This document shows positions 1 to 9,784 of a stretch of 64,000 nucleotides of DNA, one piece after another. This DNA is from SIG622 sp045652245 (GTDB taxonomy: Bacteria; Bacillota; Clostridia; Oscillospirales; CAG-382): NCBI GenBank assembly GCA_045652245.1, contig JAZRTY010000023.1, positions 89,508-153,507 of the forward strand. Reading direction: 5' to 3'. The translations under genes were made by a program, and so were the position numbers. The notes beneath the pieces were generated by a model that saw only the letters and a program-made list of their open reading frames with translations, was not told where the DNA came from and did not search any database. Each line of letters opens with the position of its first letter. The first letter of the stretch is position 1.

Positions 1-62
1 TTGATTTTACTCCTGCCAACGAAGAAGATTGTGAAAGGCTCTATATAGTTGCTAAAAAATAA
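1..62 (+). CDS. 3' end of an upstream gene (partial)
   Basis: An open frame from base 3 runs to a TAA at 60-62 and encodes 19 residues ending in LYIVAKK. It lies 18 bases before the hslO start, so the two are probably co-transcribed. The tail resembles the last beta strand of many class I methyltransferases, but it is too short to assign, so no function is given. Confidence 0.5.
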   Translation, partial: DFTPANEEDCERLYIVAKK

Positions 63-80
63 ATTTTAAAGGACGTAACA

Positions 81-962
81 ATGAAACAAAATACTATAAG
101 TCGTGCTATGACTGTATGCGGAAACGCAAGAATACTAATTATAAATTCAAGGGAAATGGTAAATGATGCCATAAAAATACACAGTCTCTCCCCTACCTGT
201 GCTGCAGCTCTCGGAAGAACTCTGACAGCAGCCTCTTTAATCGGTGTTATGCTCAAGAACGCAACCGATACTGCAACTCTCACCTTTAACGGTGACGGCG
301 TGTGTGGAAAGCTGATTGCTACTGCCGATTACTACGGAAATGTTAAGGGCTGTGCTGAAAATCCGACGGCTGACCTTCCTTTGAACTCCAAAGGAAAGCT
401 TGATGTTGCAGGTGCCGTTGGTAAGGGTAATATGTATATTATCCGTGATACAGGTGAAAAGGAGCCATATATCGGCATGATTCCGATAGTATCGGGTGAG
501 ATTGCCGAGGATATCACAGAATACTATGCAAGAAGTGAGCAGATTCCGACAGTTTGTGCGCTTGGTGTTCTTGTAGATACAGATTATTCCTGTCGTGCTG
601 CCGGCGGAATTATGATTCAGCTGCTTCCGGGTGCTGACGATGAATTTATAGACAGACTTTCTGCTCGTGTACCACTTCTTTCAAATATTTCTTATCTTTT
701 CAGCGAAGGTAAGACCAACAAGGAACTTCTTGACTATATTCTGGGTGACATTGAATATGACCTTTTTGATGAAATTGACTGTTCATATCATTGTGATTGC
801 TCGGTAGAGCGAGTCGAAAAGGCTCTTATTTCTCTTGGAAAAGTGGAAATTGAAAGCATTATAAATGACAACAAGCCCATTGAGGTTGGTTGTCAGTTCT
901 GTGGCAAGAAGTACACCTTCACAAAGGAAGATATGCAAAAGCTTTACGAGAGTGCAAAATAA
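81..962 (+). CDS. hslO: Hsp33 redox-regulated chaperone
   Basis: 293 residues, normal for cytosolic Hsp33. Hsp33 is a holdase that binds unfolding proteins during oxidative stress. The N-terminal part is the substrate-binding fold. The C-terminus carries the zinc redox switch: a CxC pair (C238, C240) and a CxxC pair (C271, C274), which bind Zn2+ when reduced and form disulfides when oxidised. ATG at 81 has an AAAGGA site upstream. miaB follows 14 bases after the stop, so the pair is probably one transcript. The annotation rests on overall similarity plus all four zinc cysteines. Confidence 0.95.
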   Translation: MKQNTISRAMTVCGNARILIINSREMVNDAIKIHSLSPTCAAALGRTLTAASLIGVMLKNATDTATLTFNGDGVCGKLIATADYYGNVKGCAENPTADLPLNSKGKLDVAGAVGKGNMYIIRDTGEKEPYIGMIPIVSGEIAEDITEYYARSEQIPTVCALGVLVDTDYSCRAAGGIMIQLLPGADDEFIDRLSARVPLLSNISYLFSEGKTNKELLDYILGDIEYDLFDEIDCSYHCDCSVERVEKALISLGKVEIESIINDNKPIEVGCQFCGKKYTFTKEDMQKLYESAK

Positions 963-976
963 AGGAAATTCCAGAT

Positions 977-2401
977 ATGAAAAAATACGAGAATTTTGAT
1001 TTTAACGACATAAATATGCAAAGGGAGCTAATACGCGAGCTTCGCATAATAAATGCACAAAAGGAAAAACTACTCGGAAGAAAGCTTCGTGCTTGTGTGC
1101 AAACCTTCGGGTGTCAGCAGAATGAGGCAGACAGCGAAAAGTTACTTGGAACGGCGCTTGCGTGTGGCTACGAAAAGTGCGACAATGTCGAGGATGCAGA
1201 CCTTATAATATACAACACCTGCGCTGTACGTGAACACGCAGAGCTGAGGGCTCTTTCAAAAACAGGGCAGCTCAAGCACTTAAAAGAAAAAAATCCCGAC
1301 CTTTTAATAGGTCTTTGGGGTTGTATGGTATCTCAGGAGCACAGAACAAACACCATAAAGCACAGCTATCCTTATGTTGACTTTGTTGCCGGCACAAATA
1401 TGCTTCACAGGCTTCCCGAAATTCTTTATGATGTGGAGATTTCAAAGAGAAGAAGATACTATGTTGACGACAAGGACTATTCGGTAATTGAAGGTGTCCC
1501 CTGTGAACGTGACAGTTCCTTTAAGGCTTGGGTTTCGGTTATGTACGGCTGTAACAACTTCTGTACCTACTGTGTAGTGCCGTATGTGCGTGGCAGAGAA
1601 AGAAGCAGGAAACCTTCGGAGATACTTGCTGAAGTAAGAGACCTCGTTATGCGTGGCTACAAGGAAATTACTCTCCTTGGGCAGAATGTAAACTCATACG
1701 GTAAGTCACTCCCCATTGAGGAAAGAATTACCTTTGCACAGCTTCTTTCAGAAATATGTAAAATTGAGGGTGATTTTATAGTTCGGTTTATGACCTCTCA
1801 CCCAAAGGATGCCTCTGACGAGCTTATCGAGGTGATGTCAAAAAATCCAAAGATTGCAAAGCATTTTCACCTACCCGTTCAATCAGGCAGCACAAAGGTG
1901 CTTGGGGACATGAACAGACGTTACACACGGGAGCATTATATTGAGCTTGCAGGTAAAATAAAATCTGCAATGCCTGACATAACCCTTACAACAGACATTA
2001 TTGTAGGTTTTCCGACTGAAACCGAAGAGGATTTCCAAGATACCCTTTCGGTAATACGTGAGGTTGGTTTTGATTCAATTTATGCGTTTATCTTCTCTCC
2101 CCGTAACGGAACGCCTGCTAAGGATATGCCAAATGTTTCGACAAAAGAAGAAATAAGTGACAGATTTTCAAGGCTTTTAGCCCTTGAGGCGCAGGTCAAC
2201 GCAGAGCTTGGAGAGCGCATGGTAGGTAAAAAAATGCGTGTACTTGTGGATTCTCATCCCGATGAGTGTGGAATCAGTACTGCCAGAAGCGAAGGCAACA
2301 AAATTGTAAGATTCAATACAGATACAGACTTTTACGGAAAATTCGTAAATGTAGAAATAATAAGCGCGCAAGGGTCTAACCTTTTTGCAAAACAAATTTG
2401 A
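977..2401 (+). CDS. miaB: tRNA-2-methylthio-N6-dimethylallyladenosine synthase
   Basis: 474 residues. MiaB is a radical SAM methylthiotransferase that adds the 2-methylthio group to i6A37 of tRNAs reading UNN codons. The order is UPF0004 domain with its first cluster cysteines (for example C46 in TFGCQQNE), radical SAM domain with CxxxCxxC at C192/C196/C199, and a C-terminal TRAM domain. An in-frame upstream extension would overlap hslO. ATG 977, preceded by AAAGGAAA at 961, is the better start. The paralogue rimO is at 28278, and the tRNA-type N-terminus and neighbourhood separate the two. Confidence 0.94.
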   Translation: MKKYENFDFNDINMQRELIRELRIINAQKEKLLGRKLRACVQTFGCQQNEADSEKLLGTALACGYEKCDNVEDADLIIYNTCAVREHAELRALSKTGQLKHLKEKNPDLLIGLWGCMVSQEHRTNTIKHSYPYVDFVAGTNMLHRLPEILYDVEISKRRRYYVDDKDYSVIEGVPCERDSSFKAWVSVMYGCNNFCTYCVVPYVRGRERSRKPSEILAEVRDLVMRGYKEITLLGQNVNSYGKSLPIEERITFAQLLSEICKIEGDFIVRFMTSHPKDASDELIEVMSKNPKIAKHFHLPVQSGSTKVLGDMNRRYTREHYIELAGKIKSAMPDITLTTDIIVGFPTETEEDFQDTLSVIREVGFDSIYAFIFSPRNGTPAKDMPNVSTKEEISDRFSRLLALEAQVNAELGERMVGKKMRVLVDSHPDECGISTARSEGNKIVRFNTDTDFYGKFVNVEIISAQGSNLFAKQI

Positions 2402-2423
2402 CAAATTTTGAGGAGTAAGTATT

Positions 2424-2846
2424 ATGACAGAGAATCAGATAATTGAAATGGCAAAGTCACTTGGTAAGGAAATTTCAGAAAGTGAAAAATTCAAGGAGTT
2501 TATGGAAGCGAAAAGGGAATTTCTCGCAAGTGATGAGCTGAAAACAAAACTTACCGAATTTAAAGTACAAAAGGCACTCATTGACAAGCAGGCAGAACTT
2601 AAAAATGCTGATGAGGTAGTTATTGACGCAATCGGTGCAAGAGCTGATTTACTTTTCAGAGAAATAAACGAAAGCCCGATTTTTCAGAGATTTCAGACAG
2701 CAGAACAGGAATTCAACATCCTGCTTAATGCTGTAAACACCACTATAAGCTCATATCTTTCAGGACAGACCGAAGTTTCCGGACAAGGTGCTTGTTCCGG
2801 CAACTGTTCTTCCTGCAAGTCCTCCTGCTCACATTCTCACGAATAA
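2424..2846 (+). CDS. YlbF/YmcA-family protein with Cys-rich tail
   Basis: 140 residues, mostly charged alpha helix, matching the Com_YlbF family. In Bacillus, YlbF and YmcA work with YaaT in a complex that affects RNase Y-dependent mRNA processing and can carry [4Fe-4S] clusters. The last 20 residues are distinctive: C124, C128, C131 and C135 followed by a His-Ser-His-Glu end, a possible metal-binding tail. It sits between miaB and mutS. ATG 2424 follows a GAGGAG site. The family call is good, but the role here is inferred. Confidence 0.8.
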   Translation: MTENQIIEMAKSLGKEISESEKFKEFMEAKREFLASDELKTKLTEFKVQKALIDKQAELKNADEVVIDAIGARADLLFREINESPIFQRFQTAEQEFNILLNAVNTTISSYLSGQTEVSGQGACSGNCSSCKSSCSHSHE

Positions 2847-2899
2847 TTTTAAGCTTCCAGAAAACGCAATATGCGTAAAAGAAAGGAACTATAATTCTT

Positions 2900-5491
2900 A
2901 TGCCATATACGCCAATGATGCTTCAGTATTTTGAAGTTAAAGAACAATATCCCGATCACATACTGTTTTACAGACTCGGAGACTTTTATGAAATGTTCTT
3001 CGAGGATGCAAAGACTGCCTCACGTGAGCTTGAATTGACTCTTACAGGCAGGGATTGTGGTATGGAGGAACGTGCACCTATGTGTGGGGTCCCCTATCAC
3101 AGTGCTGAAGGGTATATAGCAAAGCTTGTTTCTCGTGGCTACAAGGTCGCTATCTGCGAACAGACAGAGGACCCGGCACAAGCCAAGGGTATAGTTAAGC
3201 GTGAGGTTATAAGAATTATAACACCCGGAACTGTTACAGAAGGAAGCCTTCTTCTTGAGGGTAAAAACAATTATCTGTGTGCTATTTACATTGAGGGTGC
3301 AAAGGCAGGCTTCGCAGTAGCCGATATTTCTACTGCAGAGGTATATGCTACAGACTTCTCTCAGGGTGATATTCTCTCAAATCTTATGGGCGAGCTTGCA
3401 GTTTATTCGCCAAGTGAGGTTATAACAAATCTTCCCGAACAAAGCCTTGAGGAAATGGCTGATTTTATTAAAGGCAGACTCGGAGCATTTTTATCGGTAG
3501 GCAATAATGATGCCTTTAACGGAAAAGGCGAAATTCTCGAAAAACAATTTGGAGAAGACTATACCGAGAAATATAATATAGCTCCTGACTCCCCTGTGAA
3601 TAATGCCCTGTCTGCACTTATTGATTACCTTATTGAAACCCAAAAGGGTGATATTTCCCACATAAACAAGCTGACCTATTATACAAATGAACAGTTTTTG
3701 GCTCTTGACGTCAATACAAGACGAAACCTTGAGCTATGCGAGGCTATGCGTACTCGTGAAAAGAAAGGTACTCTGCTTTGGGTGCTTGATAAAACAAAAA
3801 CTGCGATGGGTTCAAGACTTCTTCGAAAATGGGTTGAACAGCCACTTCTTTCAGTAAATCTTATATCGCAAAGACAAAATGCTGTAAAGGAGCTTTATAG
3901 TTCATTTATCGCAAAGGAAGAGCTGCAGCTTGAGCTTTCCGGAATTAACGATATTGAACGACTCCTTACAAAAATCGTTTACGGTACTGCAGGCGGACGT
4001 GACCTTACAGCCCTTATGACTACTTGTGAACATTTGCCGAAAATACGTGAGCTGCTATCTTCTTTTTCCTGTGATGAGCTTTGTAATCTTTATACCGAAA
4101 TTGATGAGCTATCGGATATTTGTGCTCTTATTAAGGCTGCAATATGTGAAAATCCCCCCTTCTCTGTTCGTGAGGGTGGTTTTATCCGTGACGGGTATAA
4201 CGCACAGGTTGACGAGCTTCGTGGTATGCTCGGTGAGGGTAAAAGCTGGATTTCGCAGATTGAAGCGAAGGAAAAAGAAGCAACAGGTATTAAAAATCTG
4301 AAAATCGGTTATAACCGTGTTTTCGGGTACTATATTGAGGTTACAAAATCCTATATTGACCAAGTACCCGAAACTTATATCAGAAAACAAACGCTCACAG
4401 GCTGTGAGCGATACATAACACAAGAGCTTAAGGATATGGAAGCAAAGGTGCTTGGTGCGCAGGACAAGGTTATTGCACTTGAATATGAGCTTTTTGTGAA
4501 AATCTGTACATATATTTCCGAAAATATGCTCAGAATTCAGAAAACTGCGTCACTTCTTGCACGTCTTGATGTATATGTTTCACTGGCAGACGTGGCACTT
4601 AAAAACAATTACGTCTGCCCCGAAGTTGATTATTCAGACAAGCTCGAAATTCGTGGTGGCAGACATCCTATTGTTGAAAAATATATGCACGGAACACAGA
4701 TGTTTGTACCAAATGACGCGTATCTTGACGAAAACAGACGTATTATGCTCATTACAGGTCCAAATATGGCAGGTAAGTCTACATATATGAGACAGAACGC
4801 ACTTATTGTAATAATGGCACAGATTGGCTCGTTTGTTCCTTGTGAGAGTGCAAGAATAGGAATTGTTGACAAGGTTTTCACAAGAGTTGGTGCAAGTGAT
4901 GACCTGGCGTCAGGGCAATCGACCTTTATGCTTGAAATGAACGAGGTAGCGTACATTCTTGCAAACGCTACAAAAAAGAGCTTTATTATCTATGACGAAA
5001 TAGGCAGAGGAACCTCGACCTATGACGGAATGAGTATTGCAAGAGCAATCTGCGAATACACGGCAGGTAAGAAAATCGGTGCTAAAACTATGTTTGCAAC
5101 GCATTATCACGAGCTTTGTGAGCTTCCCGAAACCTATCCTTGCATTGTGAATTACTCAATTGCAGCAAAGAAACGTGGCGATGAGCTTATATTCCTTCGT
5201 AAGATAGTTGAGGGTGCAGCAGACGACAGCTACGGTATTGAGGTTGCAAAGCTTGCAGGTGTACCGAATGAGGTTATAAAGCGAGCAAAGGAAGTTTTAG
5301 AGAGTCTTGAGGGTGGAATTGGTATTCCACTTGGCAGGGGGGCTAAAAAGGTTGAAGAGGATATCAGCCTTTCCTTTGAGGATCTGGCAAAAGATAAGCT
5401 TTACTCGCTGATTAAGCACACAGACCTTGATACAATTTCTCCGATTGAGGCTTTACAAAAGCTTTATGAGCTCAAAAAATATACTAACTAA
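2900..5491 (+). CDS. mutS: DNA mismatch repair protein MutS
   Basis: 863 residues, typical length. MutS recognises base mismatches and small loops and recruits MutL. The N-terminal mismatch-binding domain contains the diagnostic FYEMF motif about residues 32-36. Connector, lever and clamp domains follow, then the ABC-type ATPase with Walker A GPNMAGKST near 620 and a DEIGRGTST Walker B/signature region. The C-terminus is short. mutL begins 32 bases downstream, giving the usual mutSL unit. Confidence 0.97.
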   Translation: MPYTPMMLQYFEVKEQYPDHILFYRLGDFYEMFFEDAKTASRELELTLTGRDCGMEERAPMCGVPYHSAEGYIAKLVSRGYKVAICEQTEDPAQAKGIVKREVIRIITPGTVTEGSLLLEGKNNYLCAIYIEGAKAGFAVADISTAEVYATDFSQGDILSNLMGELAVYSPSEVITNLPEQSLEEMADFIKGRLGAFLSVGNNDAFNGKGEILEKQFGEDYTEKYNIAPDSPVNNALSALIDYLIETQKGDISHINKLTYYTNEQFLALDVNTRRNLELCEAMRTREKKGTLLWVLDKTKTAMGSRLLRKWVEQPLLSVNLISQRQNAVKELYSSFIAKEELQLELSGINDIERLLTKIVYGTAGGRDLTALMTTCEHLPKIRELLSSFSCDELCNLYTEIDELSDICALIKAAICENPPFSVREGGFIRDGYNAQVDELRGMLGEGKSWISQIEAKEKEATGIKNLKIGYNRVFGYYIEVTKSYIDQVPETYIRKQTLTGCERYITQELKDMEAKVLGAQDKVIALEYELFVKICTYISENMLRIQKTASLLARLDVYVSLADVALKNNYVCPEVDYSDKLEIRGGRHPIVEKYMHGTQMFVPNDAYLDENRRIMLITGPNMAGKSTYMRQNALIVIMAQIGSFVPCESARIGIVDKVFTRVGASDDLASGQSTFMLEMNEVAYILANATKKSFIIYDEIGRGTSTYDGMSIARAICEYTAGKKIGAKTMFATHYHELCELPETYPCIVNYSIAAKKRGDELIFLRKIVEGAADDSYGIEVAKLAGVPNEVIKRAKEVLESLEGGIGIPLGRGAKKVEEDISLSFEDLAKDKLYSLIKHTDLDTISPIEALQKLYELKKYTN

Positions 5492-5523
5492 TATTTATTA
5501 GGTTAAAAGGCAGGTGACTATAT

Positions 5524-7569
5524 ATGGGAATAGTAAATGTTCTTGACAAGCATACGGCAAACCTTATTGCAGCCGGTGAAGTGGTTGAACGTCCGTCAAG
5601 CGCCATTAAGGAGCTTATGGAGAACAGCGCCGATGCCGGAAGCACAAAGATTACTGTTGAAATAAAAAACGGTGGTATAACCTATATACGTGTCAGCGAT
5701 AACGGCTGTGGAATGGCAGCTGACGATGTTCCTGTATGTATTCTTCGCCACGCAACAAGTAAAATCCGTACAAAGGACGACTTACTTGCAATATCAACTC
5801 TCGGTTTTCGTGGTGAAGCGCTTGCTGCAATTGCATCTGTTACAAGACTTCACATTATGACGAAAAGAAAAGAGGATGCTATCGGCACTTCTTTTTACTG
5901 TGATTTTGGTGAAAAAAAGGAAATTATCGAAAGTGGTTGTCCTGACGGTACAACAATTATAGCAGAAAATCTTTTTGAAAATGTCCCTGCACGAAGAAAG
6001 TTTTTGCGAAAGGATGCAACAGAAACAAAGGCAGTTTGTGCCGTTGTCGAGAAATTTGCTCTTTCAAAGCCGAATATTGCAGTAACACTTATTACCGACG
6101 GAAGTATAAAAATAAAAACTCCCGGTGACGGAAATCTGAAAAGCTGTATTTATGCGTGCTTGGGACGTGAATTTTCCGATTATATGCTTCCTGTTTCCTA
6201 TTCCTATTCGGGAATCGAAGTCGAAGGCTTTATCGGGAAGCCACAAATTGCAAGACCTAACAGGAATCTGCAGAATTTCTTTATAAACGGCAGATACATA
6301 AAATCCTCAACAATGATAGCAGCACTCGAGGAAGGCTTTACAAGCTTCTGCCCTGTCGGCAAATTCCCTGCTTGTGTGCTTTTTGTAAAAATTGACTTTT
6401 CTCTTGTTGACGTAAATATTCACCCATCCAAGCTTGAGGTCAAATTCTCAAATGAAAGACCTGTTTTTGAAGCTATTATGTACGCAGTAAAAAACACACT
6501 TTCAAGGGGTGTTTCTCCGTTTGCTTCAAACCTTGCCAATGATGACGGATATTTTGAAAGTAATAAGTCTTTCAGGGGTGAGAGCAGTAATTCTTCAAGT
6601 GTTTTCGAAGATGCATTAAAGAAACGTGCAGAGGTTATCCGTAGTACAGGTACACTATCTGTTCCGAATCCTCAAAGCATTGAGCTTATTTACGGAAAAC
6701 AGGAAAATACTGCCGTTCCATCAGAGCAAAAAAAGGATAATATATTTAACGAAAAAGCACCGGGTATTCCGGTATACAAGCTGCCCGACCTATCGACTGA
6801 AGAAGATTACGAAGATGCTGAGGAGCTTTCCGAAGGCAGTAACGAGAATCTCTCTCCCGAAGAAAAAGCTGCAAAGGAGGCTTTCTGGAAGTCTCTTTAT
6901 GACGAGCTGACGTCAGAGGGAGAAAACGCAGATATTCATCAAAGTACCCCCCGGGGAAACACCGAAAACGAGCTTTCAGGCGAACTTCAGGCACGTGTAA
7001 AACAAGGAATAACAGTAATCGGCGAGGCATTCAATTCCTATATAATTGTAGAACGTGACGGTGTACTTTACATAATTGACAAGCACGCAGCACACGAGAG
7101 AATTATCTATGAGTCCCTTAAAAATGCAAAAAAAGAAAGTGGAAGTCAGCTTCTGCTTATGCCTTTGACAGTTACTCTTTCAAGCGAGGAAGCAATGGCA
7201 ATTTCCGAAAATGGTGAATATCTTGAAAATATCGGATTTGTTTTCAAGGAAGCTGAAAGTGGGCAATACATAATAGACGGTATTCCGTCTGAAATTGATA
7301 TTTCCGATGCATCTGAAATCTTTGTTTATCTTGCAGGGCAGATAGCATCTGCCGGAGGACGTGCTATCGGTGATATTTTTGACAGGGCTCTGTATACAGC
7401 TGCCTGCAAGGCTGCAGTAAAGGCAGGCACCTACACTTCAAAGCTATCCTCGACAATTATTGCAGATACACTCTTTTCTAACGAGGCAGTTCTGTACTGT
7501 CCTCACGGACGACCGGTAATAATAGAATTTACAAAAGAAAAGCTTGATAAGTTATTTTCACGTACATAA
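5524..7569 (+). CDS. mutL: DNA mismatch repair protein MutL
   Basis: 681 residues. The N-terminal GHKL ATPase shows the N motif (ELMENSADAG), DNGCGM and GFRGEAL. A low-complexity acidic linker spans roughly residues 350-490. The C-terminal dimerisation/endonuclease domain has DKHAAHER from about residue 519, followed by E four residues on, and ends with CPHGRP. These motifs indicate a nicking-type MutL, as expected in an organism without MutH. It lies directly behind mutS, with tgt 23 bases later. Confidence 0.96.
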   Translation: MGIVNVLDKHTANLIAAGEVVERPSSAIKELMENSADAGSTKITVEIKNGGITYIRVSDNGCGMAADDVPVCILRHATSKIRTKDDLLAISTLGFRGEALAAIASVTRLHIMTKRKEDAIGTSFYCDFGEKKEIIESGCPDGTTIIAENLFENVPARRKFLRKDATETKAVCAVVEKFALSKPNIAVTLITDGSIKIKTPGDGNLKSCIYACLGREFSDYMLPVSYSYSGIEVEGFIGKPQIARPNRNLQNFFINGRYIKSSTMIAALEEGFTSFCPVGKFPACVLFVKIDFSLVDVNIHPSKLEVKFSNERPVFEAIMYAVKNTLSRGVSPFASNLANDDGYFESNKSFRGESSNSSSVFEDALKKRAEVIRSTGTLSVPNPQSIELIYGKQENTAVPSEQKKDNIFNEKAPGIPVYKLPDLSTEEDYEDAEELSEGSNENLSPEEKAAKEAFWKSLYDELTSEGENADIHQSTPRGNTENELSGELQARVKQGITVIGEAFNSYIIVERDGVLYIIDKHAAHERIIYESLKNAKKESGSQLLLMPLTVTLSSEEAMAISENGEYLENIGFVFKEAESGQYIIDGIPSEIDISDASEIFVYLAGQIASAGGRAIGDIFDRALYTAACKAAVKAGTYTSKLSSTIIADTLFSNEAVLYCPHGRPVIIEFTKEKLDKLFSRT

Positions 7570-7592
7570 AATAATCAGAAAAGGAAATTAAA

Positions 7593-8729
7593 ATGTTTAA
7601 ACTAAAAAAAGTCAGCGGCAAAGCAAGAAGGGGTGAATTTGTAACCCCACACGGAACAATTCAGACCCCCGTTTTTATGAATGTCGGAACATCTGCGGCA
7701 ATTAAGGGCGGTGTTTCGACTATGGATCTTCGTGAAATCAAATGTCAGGTAGAGCTATCAAACACCTACCATCTGCACATTCGTCCGGGTGACGAGCTTA
7801 TTCGTGACCTCGGTGGGCTTCACAAATTTTTCAATTGGGATGGTCCCATTCTTACAGACAGTGGTGGATTTCAGGTATTCTCACTTGCGGCAATCAGAAA
7901 AATCTCCGAGGAAGGTGTAACCTTCCAGTCGCATATGGACGGAAAAAGAATTTTTATGGGTCCCCGTGAGAGTATGAGAATTCAGGCAAATCTCGGTTCG
8001 GATATTGCTATGGCGTTTGATGAATGCGTAAAAAATCCTGCAGAGTACACCTACGCCAAGGCTTCCTGCGAGCGAACCACAAGGTGGCTGAAAATCTGCC
8101 GTGAAGAAGTTGCCAAAAACAAGCAGGAGGAAAACGCAATAAATCCCGGACAAGTGCTGTTTGGTATAAATCAGGGTGCTACTTTTGATGACCTGAGAAT
8201 AAACCATATGAAGCAGATAGCAGAGCTTGAGCTTGACGGATATGCTATCGGTGGTCTTGCAGTCGGTGAGCCTGCTGAAGTTATGTACCACATTATTGAT
8301 CAGGTAGAGCCGTTTGCACCAAAGGACAAGCCAAGATACCTTATGGGTGTCGGAACTCCCGTAAATATTCTTGAGGCAATAAATCGTGGTGTTGACTTTT
8401 TTGACTGTGTAATGCCTTCAAGAAACGCAAGACACGGTAATCTTTTCACCTGGCACGGTCATATGAATCTTAACAACAATAAGTACGAGCGTGACGCTCG
8501 TCCCATTGACGAGGGTTGTCAGTGTCCTACCTGCAAAAACTATTCAAGAGCTTATATCCGACATCTTTTCAAGGCTCGTGAGATGCTCGCTATGCGTCTT
8601 TGTGTTATTCACAATCTGTATTTCTACAATGAACTTACAGAGGAAATACGCAAGGCTATGGACGAGGACAGATGGGAAGGCTTCTACAATGAATATGTAG
8701 AAAAGCTCGGAATGCGTGTTGACGACTAA
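7593..8729 (+). CDS. tgt: Queuine/preQ1 tRNA-guanine transglycosylase
   Basis: 378 residues, full length. Bacterial TGT exchanges G34 for preQ1 in tRNAs with GUN anticodons. The catalytic nucleophile region DSGGFQVF starts at D89. The zinc site is formed by C309, C311, C314 and a histidine near 340 (CQCPTC...IRHLF). The DCVMPSRNARHG segment matches the family, with Ser and His in place of the commoner Thr and Asn. It follows mutL closely. A separate promoter precedes yajC downstream. Confidence 0.95.
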   Translation: MFKLKKVSGKARRGEFVTPHGTIQTPVFMNVGTSAAIKGGVSTMDLREIKCQVELSNTYHLHIRPGDELIRDLGGLHKFFNWDGPILTDSGGFQVFSLAAIRKISEEGVTFQSHMDGKRIFMGPRESMRIQANLGSDIAMAFDECVKNPAEYTYAKASCERTTRWLKICREEVAKNKQEENAINPGQVLFGINQGATFDDLRINHMKQIAELELDGYAIGGLAVGEPAEVMYHIIDQVEPFAPKDKPRYLMGVGTPVNILEAINRGVDFFDCVMPSRNARHGNLFTWHGHMNLNNNKYERDARPIDEGCQCPTCKNYSRAYIRHLFKAREMLAMRLCVIHNLYFYNELTEEIRKAMDEDRWEGFYNEYVEKLGMRVDD

Positions 8730-8755
8730 AAAATTGTAAATATTTACTCGTGCTA

Positions 8756-8784
8756 TTGCAAAATCCAACAAGTTATGATATAAT
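8756..8784 (+). promoter_or_regulatory. Promoter of yajC
   Basis: TTGCAA (8756-8761) and TATAAT (8779-8784) are separated by exactly 17 bases. A CGGAGG ribosome site and the yajC ATG follow. Confidence 0.7.
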
Positions 8785-8817
8785 AAATTTCAGTTAAAAA
8801 ACTCGGAGGTAATTAAA

Positions 8818-9198
8818 ATGTCTTTATTTAATCAGTTCTATACTCTTGATGCTGCAGCAGATGCAGCAGCACAGCAGGCAGCAGGTGGAAGTATGTATAC
8901 TTCTCTTATCCTTATCGTTGTAATGGTACTTGTTTTCTACTTTATCGGTGTTCGTCCCCAGAAGAAGCAGGAAAAGGAAACTCAGAAAATGAGAGACAGT
9001 CTCGCCGTTGGTGATGAAATCACAACTATTGGCGGTATTGTAGGTAAGGTTGTAAATGTCAGAGAGGATATGATATTTATCGAAACAGGCTCTGACAGAA
9101 CAAAGATGAAAATTGCACGTTGGGCTATCCGTTCAATCGAAAAGAAGGTTGGCGAAGTAAAGGAAGCAAAGCCTGCGACCTTTAAAGTGAAAAAATAA
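8818..9198 (+). CDS. yajC: Preprotein translocase accessory subunit YajC
   Basis: 126 residues. There is a hydrophilic Ala/Gln-rich N-terminus, one membrane helix at about residues 25-45 (YTSLILIVVMVLVFYFIGVRP), then a basic cytosolic domain with the YajC signature (GDEITTIGGIVGKV). YajC associates with SecDF at the SecYEG translocon. The linkage with tgt is classical, but no secD/secF follows here. It has its own promoter and is followed by a strong hairpin terminator. Confidence 0.93.
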   Translation: MSLFNQFYTLDAAADAAAQQAAGGSMYTSLILIVVMVLVFYFIGVRPQKKQEKETQKMRDSLAVGDEITTIGGIVGKVVNVREDMIFIETGSDRTKMKIARWAIRSIEKKVGEVKEAKPATFKVKK

Positions 9199-9204
9199 AT
9201 TTAA

Positions 9205-9240
9205 ATGGCTGTTGCAAAATATGCAACAGCCATTTTTTTG
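9205..9240 (+). terminator. Bidirectional terminator between yajC and a convergent gene
   Basis: Perfect 12-bp stem (9205-9216 with 9222-9233), five-base loop, then seven T on the plus strand. A-runs on the left give a T-run for the minus-strand gene ending at 9250. The core GGCTGTTGCA recurs at 37384. Confidence 0.85.
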
Positions 9241-9249
9241 CTTGTGTTT

Positions 9250-9657
9250 CTATCTTTTCTTTCTTTTTTTGCTCTTACTGCGTTTAGCACCTATATTTGT
9301 ACCAATTATTGAAAAAACAACCGGTGTGCCGTAAAGAAATAAAATCTGCAAAACTGATGCGCTATTTTCCCGGGTAAAAAAACTTGAAATTAAAAAAAGT
9401 ATTCCCGATATTATAATTCCCGTTACTATTCCTGTTAAAAGCTTGTTTTTACCGAAGCTGCGTTGTGTTGCTATTCCACAAAAAACAGATGAAAGCGCAA
9501 GTGTCAGAATGATTGATGCCGAAACAAGGGAATTTGGGTCGGGACTTTTTAAAAGCAATAGTGGAAGAAGCAAAATACAAAGCGCAAATACTATGCAAAA
9601 TGTAAGTAGAGATTTTAAAATTTTTGAAAGTATCGAAGTGTTTTTTCCTTTATCCAT
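9250..9657 (-). CDS. TIGR04086-type four-helix membrane protein
   Basis: 135 residues with four predicted membrane segments (about 17-37, 45-62, 72-92, 102-122) and a strongly basic KRSKSKKRKKR end. Composition, topology and position beside yajC match the TIGR04086 family of small Firmicutes membrane proteins, whose function is unknown. ATG at 9657 follows an AAGGAAAA site. It converges on yajC. The family assignment is from memory of the pattern, so it is moderate. Confidence 0.7.
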   Translation of the reverse strand: MDKGKNTSILSKILKSLLTFCIVFALCILLLPLLLLKSPDPNSLVSASIILTLALSSVFCGIATQRSFGKNKLLTGIVTGIIISGILFLISSFFTRENSASVLQILFLYGTPVVFSIIGTNIGAKRSKSKKRKKR

Positions 9658-9727
9658 AGTGTTTTCCTTTCAACTTTTTCTTTTTTACAATAAATTCTAT
9701 GTCCGGGCATTTTAAAATATTACACAC

Positions 9728-9756
9728 TTGAAAAAAAGTAAATAATATAGTATAAT
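9728..9756 (+). promoter_or_regulatory. Promoter of the radical SAM gene
   Basis: TTGAAA (9728-9733), 17-base spacer, TATAAT (9751-9756), then a CGGAGG ribosome site before ATG 9785. Confidence 0.75.
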
Positions 9757-9784
9757 AAATCTAAATAAACATCGGAGGTTAAAA

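Noticed and set aside
890..976. Longer miaB start
   Set aside because: It would overlap the end of hslO by 73 bases; ATG 977 has a good ribosome site.
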